A stretch of 64,000 bases of DNA from Prauserella halophila. Its GTDB lineage: Bacteria; Actinomycetota; Actinomycetes; Mycobacteriales; Pseudonocardiaceae. The notes beneath the pieces were generated by a model that did no database searches, had not been told where the DNA came from, and saw only the letters and a list, made by a program, of their open reading frames with translations. The position numbers were made by a program, and so were the translations under genes. The stretch is from NCBI RefSeq assembly GCF_024171895.1, contig NZ_JAMTCQ010000008.1:496001-560000 (forward strand). Reading direction: 5' to 3'. Shown piece after piece: positions 46,809-54,757 of this stretch. How positions within the stretch are numbered: position 1 is the stretch's first letter; each line of letters begins with the position of its first letter.

Positions 46809-47991
46809 TCTCTGGTATCTGAAGAAGCGCGGCGGCGACGGCAAGCCGCTGCCGTCCAAGCGGTACGGACGGGGCAAGCGTTGGCGCTGCCGGTGGGTCG
46901 ACCCTGAAACCGGCGAGCCACGGGTCGAGCTGTTCGAGAAGAAGTCCGACGCCGAGCGCCACGACGCGAACGTCCGCGCCGACATCAGCCGCGGTCAGTA
47001 CGTCGACCCGCGAGCCGGGAAGATCACGGTCAAGGACTACGCCGAGCAGTGGCGCAAGGACCAGATTCACGACGTGAGCACCGCGGAACGCGTCGAGCGC
47101 TCGTTCCGGCGCCACGTCTACCCGCTGCTCGGGGACAACAGACTCGGCGCCGTACGCGGCGCTCACATTCGCGCGTGGGTGAAGGACAGATCGGCCGAGC
47201 TGGCGCCGTCCTCCCTTGGTGTCATGTTCGTCGACCTGAAAGCGATGTTCGGGGACGCTGTCGACGACCGGGTGATCGGGTTCAACCCGTGCCAGGGCGT
47301 GACGCTGCCCAGCGTCGAACGAGAGGACCGGTTCGTCCCGTCCGCGGAGCAGGTGCACGCGGTAGCTGCGGAGCTGCCGAGCCATTACCGGGCGATCGCT
47401 TACGTCGCCGCCGGCTGCGGGCTGCGGCCTTCCGAGGTCTTCGGCCTTGAGCTTGGGCACGTGGACTTCCTCCGGCGCGAAGTCCAGATCGACCAGCAGT
47501 TGAAACGGACGAAGGACCGCGGAATCCACGTCTCGAAGCTGAAGACGCAGACGTCGCGCCGTACCGTCGAGCTACCCGCGGTGGTCTCCGAAGTGCTCGC
47601 CCAGCACATTGAGACGCATCTACCCGAACCTGTCGAACTCGACGACTGGCGTGATCGCCGCAAGCCCGAGCGGCGGGCGGCTCGCCTGCTGTTCGCGTCG
47701 AGCACCGGCCGACCGCTCTACCGCGGGTTGTGGTCGAGCGCGTGGAAGGGCGCCGTTCGCCGCTCGGGGCTTCCTACAGGGTTCGGTCTGCACGGGCTCC
47801 GGCACTACTTCGCAACGCTGTTGATCCACAGCGGCGCGAGCGTGAAGACCGTGCAGCTCGCCCTTGGGCACTCCACGCCGACGGTCACGCTGAATACCTA
47901 CCTGCACGAGTGGCCGGACGCGATCGACCGCACGAGGTCGCTGGTCGACGGTGCTCTCGGCGCTGTTCCGCCGGTCGCGAAGGCTCAGTGA
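46795..47991 (+). CDS. int: Tyrosine site-specific integrase
   Basis: 398 aa. Arm-type and core-binding N-terminal domains (to about 180) and a catalytic domain with Arg211 (CGLRPSE), Lys250 region, His333 and Arg336 (HGLRHYF), His359 (LGHS) and Tyr369 (LNTYLHEW). GGAG lies six bases before ATG 46795. It lies 67 bp from attR, as usual for integrases. The target is the 3' end of nadD, judged from the att repeats. Confidence 0.95.
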   Translation: MPVDDLWYLKKRGGDGKPLPSKRYGRGKRWRCRWVDPETGEPRVELFEKKSDAERHDANVRADISRGQYVDPRAGKITVKDYAEQWRKDQIHDVSTAERVERSFRRHVYPLLGDNRLGAVRGAHIRAWVKDRSAELAPSSLGVMFVDLKAMFGDAVDDRVIGFNPCQGVTLPSVEREDRFVPSAEQVHAVAAELPSHYRAIAYVAAGCGLRPSEVFGLELGHVDFLRREVQIDQQLKRTKDRGIHVSKLKTQTSRRTVELPAVVSEVLAQHIETHLPEPVELDDWRDRRKPERRAARLLFASSTGRPLYRGLWSSAWKGAVRRSGLPTGFGLHGLRHYFATLLIHSGASVKTVQLALGHSTPTVTLNTYLHEWPDAIDRTRSLVDGALGAVPPVAKAQ

Positions 47992-48040
47992 GTTGTACCG
48001 ATGTTGTACCCGATGATCTTGACCGCAGCTCGCGTGCAGG

Positions 48041-48637
48041 TCACGACCCGTCCCTCAGATACAGCCCGCGTTTGTGGATGTAGCGGACGACGCCGTCGGG
48101 CACGAGGTACCACACCGGTTCACCGCCCGCGACGCGCTCGCGCAGTGCCGTGGACGAGATCGCCATCGCCGTGACCTCGACCAGACTCGTCTGGCCGGGT
48201 GGCAGATGGTCGTTGTCGAGCCGGTACCCGGGCCGCGTCACGCCGATGAAGTGCGCGTTGGCGAACACCTCGTCGGCGGCACGCCACGTGAGGATCTGCT
48301 GGAGCGCATCGGCGCCGGTGATGAAGAACAGGTCGTCGTTCGGGTACTGCACGCGCAGATCGCGCAGCGTGTCGACGGTGTAGGTCTGGCCACCGCGGTC
48401 GATGTCCACCCTGCTGACGGAGAACACCGGGTTCGATGCGGTGGCGATGACGGTCATGAGGTAGCGATCCTCGGCGGGCGTGACCACCCGGTCGACCTTC
48501 TGCCACGGCTGGCCGGTCGGGACGAAGATGACCTCATCGAGCTCGAATCTGGCCTGCACCTCGCTGGCAGCGACGAGATGGCCATGATGCACAGGGTCGA
48601 AGGTTCCCCCCATGACCCCGATGCGACGCGACGACAT
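48041..48637 (-). CDS. nadD: Nicotinate-nucleotide adenylyltransferase
   Basis: 198 aa. [15 protein letters not shown] (nucleotidyltransferase HxGH), [19 protein letters not shown], and the ISSTALRER motif before [10 protein letters not shown] at the C-terminus. Makes deamido-NAD in NAD synthesis. ATG 48637. Its last codons overlap attR, and the final Leu-Arg-Asp-Gly-Ser-stop is supplied by the integrated element. After excision the tail would be Leu-Ala-Ser-Arg-Ser. Upstream in-frame residues are not protein-like. Confidence 0.96.
   Translation of the reverse strand: MSSRRIGVMGGTFDPVHHGHLVAASEVQARFELDEVIFVPTGQPWQKVDRVVTPAEDRYLMTVIATASNPVFSVSRVDIDRGGQTYTVDTLRDLRVQYPNDDLFFITGADALQQILTWRAADEVFANAHFIGVTRPGYRLDNDHLPPGQTSLVEVTAMAISSTALRERVAGGEPVWYLVPDGVVRYIHKRGLYLRDGS
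48059..48085. other. Right attachment site (attR) inside nadD
   Basis: 27 bases identical to 38392-38418 and encoding the NadD C-terminal RYIHKRGLY. It sits at the chromosome-element boundary next to int, so the element retains the complete functional 3' end of nadD. Confidence 0.92.
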
Positions 48638-48688
48638 GACCACCCACCCTATACCGCGTTCGCGCGGACGCTGATCCGCGCCGGTGAT

Positions 48689-48739
48689 CCGTGTGGTGCG
48701 GGCCGGCCCTCCCCTGCCGGGCCGGCCCGCACCACACGG
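48689..48739. terminator. Perfect 21-bp-arm palindrome
   Basis: Arms 48689-48709 and 48719-48739 are fully complementary around TCCCCTGCC. It lies in the divergent gap between nadD and recQ, so a terminator role is less obvious; it may be a dispersed structural element or shield against antisense transcripts. Confidence 0.55.
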
Positions 48740-48854
48740 GGCGGCGTGGCGATCTGGGGGACGCACCACGCCGGTGACCGGGTCCCCGTTCCGATCACGG
48801 GTGGGACCCGCCCGCACCGTCATCATGACGGCACTTGGACGTGCCCTGCATCAC

Positions 48855-48885
48855 ATTCCGGCACGAGGGGTCCCCTCGTGCCGGA
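48855..48885. terminator. 15-bp-arm hairpin before recQ
   Basis: TTCCGGCACGAGGGG and its complement (48855-48869, 48871-48885) surround a single T, and AAAA follows the right arm. It precedes the recQ start by about 50 bases, in the region where its leader or promoter should lie. It could be an attenuator-like or structural element. Confidence 0.5.
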
Positions 48886-48937
48886 AAACGACCCCGCGGA
48901 GCGGACGGTGTCGGCGCCGGGGTGTAGAGCTGGACCC

Positions 48938-51175
48938 GTGACTACCGAGGAACCCCGCACCGAGGGCCACCGCGTCGAGGGACACCGCGCCGAGGAACCC
49001 CGCGCCGAAGGACCCGGCACCGCCGACCCGGGAACCGACGACCGGAACGCCGACGACCAGGGCTCCCGCGGCACCGGCGGGCATCTCCGCGACCGGGCCG
49101 CGACGCTGCTGCGTTCCCTGGCGGGTGAGCACGCACAACTGCGCGACGACCAGTGGACCGCGATCGAGGCGCTCGTGGCCGAGCACCGGCGCGCGCTCGT
49201 GGTGCAGCGCACGGGCTGGGGCAAATCGGCCGTGTACTTCCTCGCCACCGCGCTCCTGCGCGAGCGGGGCGCGGGCCCGACCGTGATCATCTCGCCGCTG
49301 CTCGCGCTGATGCGCAACCAGATTTCCTCCGCCTCCCGAGCGGGGATCCGGGCCGCCACGATGAACTCGGCCAACCAACAGGAGTGGGACGAGGTGCAGG
49401 CGGGCGTCGACGCGGGCGAGGTCGACGTGCTGCTGGTCAGCCCCGAACGGCTCAACAACCCGGACTTCCGCGATGCCGTGCTGCCGAAGCTCGCCGCTTC
49501 CGCCGGCCTGCTCGTGGTGGACGAGGCACATTGCATCTCGGACTGGGGACACGACTTCCGCCCGGACTACCGCAGGCTCCGCACGCTGCTGGCCGAGCTG
49601 CCCGACGGCGTTCCCGTGCTGGCCACGACCGCGACGGCCAACGACCGGGTCGTCACCGACGTCGCCGAACAGCTCGGCATCGGCAGGCGGTCGGACACCC
49701 TCGTCCTGCGGGGCCCGCTCGACCGCGAGAGCCTGCGCCTGGCGGTGGTCGACACCCCGACGGAAACGGCGCGGCTGGCCTGGCTGGCCGAGCAGTTGGC
49801 GGAACTGCCCGGCTCGGGCATCGTCTACACCCTCACGGTCGCCGCGGCGCACGACACCGCCGCTCTGCTCGCGCAGCGCGGCTACGAGGTGGCCGCCTAC
49901 ACCGGCAAGACCGACCCCGCCGACCGCCGAGCCATCGAGGACGACCTGCTCGCGAGCAAGGTCAAGGCGGTCATCGCCACCTCCGCGCTCGGCATGGGAT
50001 TCGACAAGCCCGACCTGGGATTCGTCGTCCACCTCGGAGCGCCGTCGTCGCCGATCGCCTACTACCAACAGGTCGGCCGCGCGGGCCGTGGCGTGGAACG
50101 TGCCGAGGTCGTGCTCCTGCCGGGTGCCGGGGACAAGGCGATCTGGGACTACTTCGGATCGTTGGCCTTCCCCGACGAACACCGTGTGAACCAGGTACTC
50201 GAGGCGCTGGCCCATGCCGACCGCCCGCTGTCGACGGCGGCGCTGGAACCACGGGTGGAACTGTCCCGCTCCCGCCTCGAGATGGTGCTGAAGGTGCTCG
50301 ACGTCGACGGCGCGGTCCGGCGGGTGAAAGGCGGCTGGGTCGGCACCGGCGCGCCGTGGAGCTACGACGCCGAGCGCTACGAGCGGGTGCGCACCGCCAG
50401 GGAAGCCGAACAGCAGGCCATGATCGACTACGCGGCGACCGGCGGCTGCCGCATGGAGTTCCTGCGCAGGCAGCTCGACGACCCGCACGCACAACCCTGC
50501 GGCCGGTGCGACAACTGCACCGGTTCCGGCTGGTCGTCCCGGGTCGCCGACGACGTCGCCGGTGAGACGGCCGACGCACTGGCCAAGCCCGGCATCGAGG
50601 TGGCCCCGCGAAAGCAGTGGCCGACAGGACTCGCGGCGCTCGACGTGCCGCTCTCCGGCCGCATCGGGGCCGAGGAGGCGGCCGCGCCGGGGCGTGTCGT
50701 CGGCAGGCTCACCGACATCGCGTGGGGCGGACGACTGCGCGACCTGCTCGGTCCGGAGTCTCCCGACGGGCCCGTACCGGACGAACTGATCCAGGCCTGT
50801 ATCGCCGTACTGGCGTCGTGGGACTGGCAGGAACGGCCCGCCGGCATCGTGGCGATGGGCTCGCAGCGGCGGTCACGACTGACGACGGACCTGGCCGGCA
50901 AACTGGCCTCGGTCGGCAGGTTGCCGCTGCTCGGCACGCTCGACGCCGACGGGCCGCCGCCGCGCCGCGCCAACAGCGCGGTGCGGCTCGCCGACCTGTG
51001 GCAGCGGCTGCACGTACCGGTGGACCTGCACGCGGCGCTCGGTGAGCTGACCGGACCGGTGCTGCTCGTCGACGACCTCGTCGACACCGGCTGGACCATG
51101 ACGGTCGCTGCCCGGCTGCTGCGGCGCGCCGGGGCCGACGCCGTCCTGCCGCTCGCGCTGGCATCGACGAGCTGA
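48938..51175 (+). CDS. RecQ-family helicase with phosphoribosyltransferase-like C-terminus
   Basis: 745 aa. After an acidic repeat-like N-terminus (EGHR..EGHRAEEPRAEGP), residues 60-560 are RecQ: RTGWGKSAVYF (motif I), VVDEAHCISDWGHDFRPDY (II), TTATAN (III), SALGMGFDKPDLGFVVHLG, QQVGRAGRG (VI), and zinc ligands CGRCDNC. The last 170 residues have LLVDDLVDTGWTMTVAARLLRRAGAD, the PRPP-binding signature of type I phosphoribosyltransferases. Such fusions are known to me from actinomycetes. The GTG start at 48938 has weak ribosome support. It unwinds DNA; the role of the tail is unknown. Confidence 0.88.
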   Translation: MTTEEPRTEGHRVEGHRAEEPRAEGPGTADPGTDDRNADDQGSRGTGGHLRDRAATLLRSLAGEHAQLRDDQWTAIEALVAEHRRALVVQRTGWGKSAVYFLATALLRERGAGPTVIISPLLALMRNQISSASRAGIRAATMNSANQQEWDEVQAGVDAGEVDVLLVSPERLNNPDFRDAVLPKLAASAGLLVVDEAHCISDWGHDFRPDYRRLRTLLAELPDGVPVLATTATANDRVVTDVAEQLGIGRRSDTLVLRGPLDRESLRLAVVDTPTETARLAWLAEQLAELPGSGIVYTLTVAAAHDTAALLAQRGYEVAAYTGKTDPADRRAIEDDLLASKVKAVIATSALGMGFDKPDLGFVVHLGAPSSPIAYYQQVGRAGRGVERAEVVLLPGAGDKAIWDYFGSLAFPDEHRVNQVLEALAHADRPLSTAALEPRVELSRSRLEMVLKVLDVDGAVRRVKGGWVGTGAPWSYDAERYERVRTAREAEQQAMIDYAATGGCRMEFLRRQLDDPHAQPCGRCDNCTGSGWSSRVADDVAGETADALAKPGIEVAPRKQWPTGLAALDVPLSGRIGAEEAAAPGRVVGRLTDIAWGGRLRDLLGPESPDGPVPDELIQACIAVLASWDWQERPAGIVAMGSQRRSRLTTDLAGKLASVGRLPLLGTLDADGPPPRRANSAVRLADLWQRLHVPVDLHAALGELTGPVLLVDDLVDTGWTMTVAARLLRRAGADAVLPLALASTS

Positions 51176-51197
51176 CGCCTGCGGGTCGTACCGGGGT

Positions 51198-52310
51198 TCA
51201 GTGCCGGCCGATCGGCACCAGATCGTCGGCGTGCACGACCTCCCGGCGATACTCGTCGGGCAGCTCGTGGGTCGACCGGCCGATCATCTCGGGCAGTTCG
51301 GTCACGTCGTAGGCCACCACTCCCCTGGCGACCACCTGCTGCGCCGGGTCGACGAGGTCGACGACGTCGCCGGCGCTGAAGTCCCCGTCCACCCCGACGA
51401 TGCCGGCGGCGAGCAGCGACCGTCGCTTGCCGACGACCGCGGCGACCGCCCCCTCGTCGAGCTGCAGCCTGCCCTCCGGACCCGCGGCGTAGCCGAGCCA
51501 GAACCGGCGCGCCGACAACCGCTTGTCCGCAGCATGGAACGCGGTGCCCACATCCGCGTCGGCCAACGCGCGCCGGGCGTCCGAGGCGGCGGCGACGAGC
51601 ACGGGAATGCCGCTGGAGGCCGCCGTCCTCGCAGCCGCGACCTTCGACATCATGCCCCCGGTGCCGAGGCCCGAACTGGACATGCCGACCGTCAGCCCGT
51701 CCAGATCGGACTCGCCTGCCACCTCGGCGATCTTCCGGGTGCCGCCCGCACGCGGATCACCGTCGTACAGCGCAGGTACATCGGAGAGCAGGATCAGGCC
51801 GTCCGCCTGGACGAGATGCGCCACGAGCGCGGCGAGCCGGTCGTTGTCACCGAACCGGATCTCCTCCGTGGCGACCGTGTCGTTCTCGTTGACGACCGGA
51901 ACGGCATCGAGCGCGAGCAGCCGGGTCAGCGTCCGCTCGGCGTTGCGGTAATGCGCACGGTGCACCACGTCGTTGGACGTCAGCAGGACCTGGCCGACGG
52001 CGAGGTCGTAACGGCCGAACGACGCGGCATAGGCGTGCGCGAGCGTGAGCTGCCCGACGCTCGCCGCGGCCTGCTGCGTGGCCAGGTCCCGTGGCCGGGT
52101 GGCCAGTGACAGTGGTGCAAGCCCCGCGCCGATCGCACCGGACGAGACGAGCACGACCTGACTGTCGCGCCCGACCCTGCCGGCCACGGCGTCGACGAGG
52201 GCGTCGAGCCGTGCGACGTCGAGACCGTCATCGGCGGTCGTCAGGGACGACGACCCGACTTTGACGACGACCCGGCTCCCGCCGGCGATCGCCGCACGTG
52301 CCTCACTCAC
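51198..52310 (-). CDS. proB: Glutamate 5-kinase
   Basis: 370 aa from GTG 52310 (GAGGG five bases before); GTG 52322 is an alternative adding four residues. Kinase domain [58 protein letters not shown], and a C-terminal PUA domain ([24 protein letters not shown]). First step of proline synthesis. proA is not in the window. It follows obg by 77-89 bp on the same strand. Confidence 0.95.
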   Translation of the reverse strand: MSEARAAIAGGSRVVVKVGSSSLTTADDGLDVARLDALVDAVAGRVGRDSQVVLVSSGAIGAGLAPLSLATRPRDLATQQAAASVGQLTLAHAYAASFGRYDLAVGQVLLTSNDVVHRAHYRNAERTLTRLLALDAVPVVNENDTVATEEIRFGDNDRLAALVAHLVQADGLILLSDVPALYDGDPRAGGTRKIAEVAGESDLDGLTVGMSSSGLGTGGMMSKVAAARTAASSGIPVLVAAASDARRALADADVGTAFHAADKRLSARRFWLGYAAGPEGRLQLDEGAVAAVVGKRRSLLAAGIVGVDGDFSAGDVVDLVDPAQQVVARGVVAYDVTELPEMIGRSTHELPDEYRREVVHADDLVPIGRH

Positions 52311-52399
52311 CGGCACCCTCACTCACCGCTGCTCTCCCGTTCCCTCGCTGACCTCCGCGCCCGGTTCCGGTCGGACGCCGTCGCCGTGGCCCGTCGCCG

Positions 52400-53857
52400 T
52401 CACTCGTCGCCGTCGTCGGGGTCACCGTCGATGTCGTCGGCCACTCGGCGGGACCGGCGTGCGTGCTTCCGGTCGGCCGCCGACACCCGGTCGCTGCGTT
52501 CCAGACGTGGATCCGTCCCTCGTCCCGCCAGCTGCGTCGCGACGCTCGGCGTGGACGGTTCCCATTCGAAGGTGTAATCGCCGATGGTCACCGGACAGCC
52601 CGGCTCGGCACCCATCCGGGCGAGCTCTTCCTCGACGCCCAGACGATTGAGCCTGTCGCCGAGATATCCGACGGCCTCGTCGTTGGAGAAGTTGGTCTGT
52701 GCGATCCACCGTTCCGGCCTCCGGCCGCGCACGATGAACCCGCCGGTCTCGTCGGGGTCGGCCTCGATGGTGAATCCGCTGTCGTCGACGGCAGGCGGTG
52801 CGAGCACGATCTTGGCCGGTTCCGCGGCGGGACGCTCGGCGCGGGTCTGCTCGACGATGTGGCCGAGCGCGAAGCTCAGCTCCCGCAGCCCCTGCCGCGT
52901 CACCGTCGACACCTCGAACACGCGCAGCCCACGCTCCTCGAGGTCGGAACGCACCAACTCGGCGAGCTCGGCGGCGTCGGGCACGTCGACCTTGTTGAGT
53001 ACGACGAGCCGCGGTCGATCGGCGAGGCTTTCACCCAGCGCCGGGGTGTAGCGCGCGAGCTCGTCCTCGAGTGCGTCGATGTCGGAGACCGGATCGCGGC
53101 CCGCCTCGTAGGTCGCGCAGTCGATGACGTGCACGAACACCGCACAGCGCTCGATGTGACGCAGGAAGTCGAGGCCGAGGCCCTTGCCGCCGCTGGCGCC
53201 GGGGATGAGCCCCGGCACATCGGCCATGGTGAACACCGTCTCGCCCGCGGTGACGACGCCCAGATTCGGCACGAGCGTGGTGAACGGATAGTCCGCGATC
53301 TTCGGTTTGGCCGCGGACAACACCGAGATCAACGACGACTTGCCGGCCGAGGGAAAGCCCAGGAGGCCGACGTCGGCCATCGAGCGCAACTCGAGCACGA
53401 GGTCACGGGCTTCACCGTCCTCGCCGAGCAGCGCGAAGCCCGGCGCTTTGCGGGCCCGCGAGGCCAGCGCGGCGTTGCCGAGACCGCCACGACCGCCCTT
53501 GGCGGCCACGAACGTCGTCCCGGCGCCCACCAGATCGGCCAGCACCTCGCCGTTCTCGGTGAGCACGACGGTTCCCTCCGGCACGCGCAGTTCCAACGTC
53601 TCGCCTGCGGCGCCGTTGCGGTGGCTGCCCTGCCCCTGTTTGCCGTTACCCGCACGGGCGTGCGGGCGGAAATGGAAGTCCAGCAGCGTATGGACGCCGG
53701 GGTCGACGACGAGGAGCACGTCGCCGCCGGTGCCACCGTTGCCGCCGTCGGGACCGCCGAGTGGTTTGAACTTCTCCCGGTGGACGGAAGCACAGCCGTT
53801 CCCGCCCGAGCCGGCGCTCAGGTGGATCACCGCCCGGTCGACGAATCGGGTTGTCAT
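52400..53857 (-). CDS. obg: GTPase Obg/CgtA
   Basis: 485 aa. The Gly-rich OBG fold ([32 protein letters not shown]-type) spans 1-158, a G domain follows with [23 protein letters not shown] and NKVDVPDA, and the C-terminal OCT domain ([21 protein letters not shown]) ends in an acidic tail. It acts in late 50S assembly and stress response. Preceded on the same strand by a T-tract terminator after rpmA, so probably has its own promoter. Confidence 0.97.
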   Translation of the reverse strand: MTTRFVDRAVIHLSAGSGGNGCASVHREKFKPLGGPDGGNGGTGGDVLLVVDPGVHTLLDFHFRPHARAGNGKQGQGSHRNGAAGETLELRVPEGTVVLTENGEVLADLVGAGTTFVAAKGGRGGLGNAALASRARKAPGFALLGEDGEARDLVLELRSMADVGLLGFPSAGKSSLISVLSAAKPKIADYPFTTLVPNLGVVTAGETVFTMADVPGLIPGASGGKGLGLDFLRHIERCAVFVHVIDCATYEAGRDPVSDIDALEDELARYTPALGESLADRPRLVVLNKVDVPDAAELAELVRSDLEERGLRVFEVSTVTRQGLRELSFALGHIVEQTRAERPAAEPAKIVLAPPAVDDSGFTIEADPDETGGFIVRGRRPERWIAQTNFSNDEAVGYLGDRLNRLGVEEELARMGAEPGCPVTIGDYTFEWEPSTPSVATQLAGRGTDPRLERSDRVSAADRKHARRSRRVADDIDGDPDDGDE

Positions 53858-53910
53858 GGCTCGTGCCTTCCTGTGCGGGCGCGCGGCGGCATACCGCGTA
53901 GTACGAAAAA

Positions 53911-53949
53911 CGAGGGGCGGGACCGGATGTGTTCCGGCCCCGCCCCTCG
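53911..53949 (-). terminator. Intrinsic terminator after rpmA
   Basis: A 17-bp stem (53933-53949 with 53911-53927, one mismatch) is followed on the minus strand by TTTTT. This is the only classical stem-plus-T-tract terminator I find in the window. It separates rplU-rpmA from obg. Confidence 0.9.
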
Positions 53950-53980
53950 TCGGAGTTACTGGTGGTGCTGGTCGGGCCGC

Positions 53981-54238
53981 TCAGCCCTCGACCGGAACCA
54001 CGTTGACCATCTTGCGGCCACGCTTCTCGCCGAACTCGACCGAGCCAGGGGCCAGGGCGAACAGCGTGTCGTCACCGCCACGGCCGACGTTGTCACCCGG
54101 GTGGAACTTGGTGCCGCGCTGCCGGATCAAGATCTCGCCGGACCTCACAACCTGACCACCGAACCGCTTCACACCGAGGTATTTCGGATTTGAATCGCGG
54201 CCGTTCTTGGAGTTGGAAGCGCCCTTCTTGGTTGACAT
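53981..54238 (-). CDS. rpmA: 50S ribosomal protein L27
   Basis: 85 aa. Starts [21 protein letters not shown] and includes [22 protein letters not shown] and [11 protein letters not shown], standard L27. The conserved N-terminal Ala is replaced by Ser-Thr. It follows rplU by 51 bp and precedes a strong terminator. Located near the peptidyl-transferase centre. Confidence 0.98.
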   Translation of the reverse strand: MSTKKGASNSKNGRDSNPKYLGVKRFGGQVVRSGEILIRQRGTKFHPGDNVGRGGDDTLFALAPGSVEFGEKRGRKMVNVVPVEG

Positions 54239-54289
54239 CTGAGCTCAGTCTCCTCTGGGAAAAGGCAACAGCCTTACGTGCTGACAGCC

Positions 54290-54604
54290 TTACTTGCTGA
54301 TTCCGGTGACCTCGATGCGGGTCAGCTTCTGACGGTGACCCTGCCGCTTGTGGTATCCGGTCTTGTTCTTGAACTTGTGGATCCGGATCTTCGGACCCTT
54401 GGTCTGCTCGACGACCTTGCCGGTGACCGAGACCTTCGCCAGCGCGTCGGCGTCCGACGTGACCTTGCCGCCGTCGACATGGAGCACGGCGGGGAAGGTG
54501 TGCTCGGTGCCCGGCTCGCCCTCGAGCTTCTCGACCTTGACGACGTCACCAACGGCGACCTTGTACTGCTTGCCGCCAGTCTGGACGACTGCATACGCCG
54601 ACAC
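54290..54604 (-). CDS. rplU: 50S ribosomal protein L21
   Basis: 104 aa. [42 protein letters not shown], and VTGISK end. GTG 54604 follows AGGAG by six bases; the ATG at 54619 overlaps this site. Binds 23S rRNA beside L20. Heads the rplU-rpmA operon. Confidence 0.97.
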   Translation of the reverse strand: MSAYAVVQTGGKQYKVAVGDVVKVEKLEGEPGTEHTFPAVLHVDGGKVTSDADALAKVSVTGKVVEQTKGPKIRIHKFKNKTGYHKRQGHRQKLTRIEVTGISK

Positions 54605-54683
54605 GGAAGTCTCCTGCATTGCTCGACTGTGGGTGGGGGCTCACGCGATGGGGACCGCTCGCGGCGATCCGGCCTTCGCATGT

Positions 54684-54710
54684 AGCGGCCCGCTCCAACA
54701 GCAGGCCGCT
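54684..54710 (-). terminator. Hairpin between rne and rplU
   Basis: AGCGGCC (54704-54710 minus-strand side) pairs with GGCCGCT (54684-54690) around a 13-base loop. It lies 48 bases after the rne stop and about 80 before rplU. It could terminate rne or form part of the rplU leader. No T-tract. Confidence 0.45.
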
Positions 54711-54757
54711 GTCCAGCCTACGTGGCGCCCGGTGACGTGGGGACACCGGGGTCACGA

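Noticed and set aside
38646-47991. Classical AICE (pSAM2-type) or prophage
   Set aside because: int, xis and a repressor are present, but I see no RepSA, FtsK/TraB, Kil/Spd, terminase, capsid or tail genes.
48939-49000. Clustered GAGG repeats at the recQ N-terminus as a separate gene
   Set aside because: The repeats continue in frame into the helicase and are simple acidic/Arg low complexity.
52463-54193. 576-aa plus-strand frame opposite obg, rpmA and rplU
   Set aside because: Antisense to three conserved genes, no recognisable domain.
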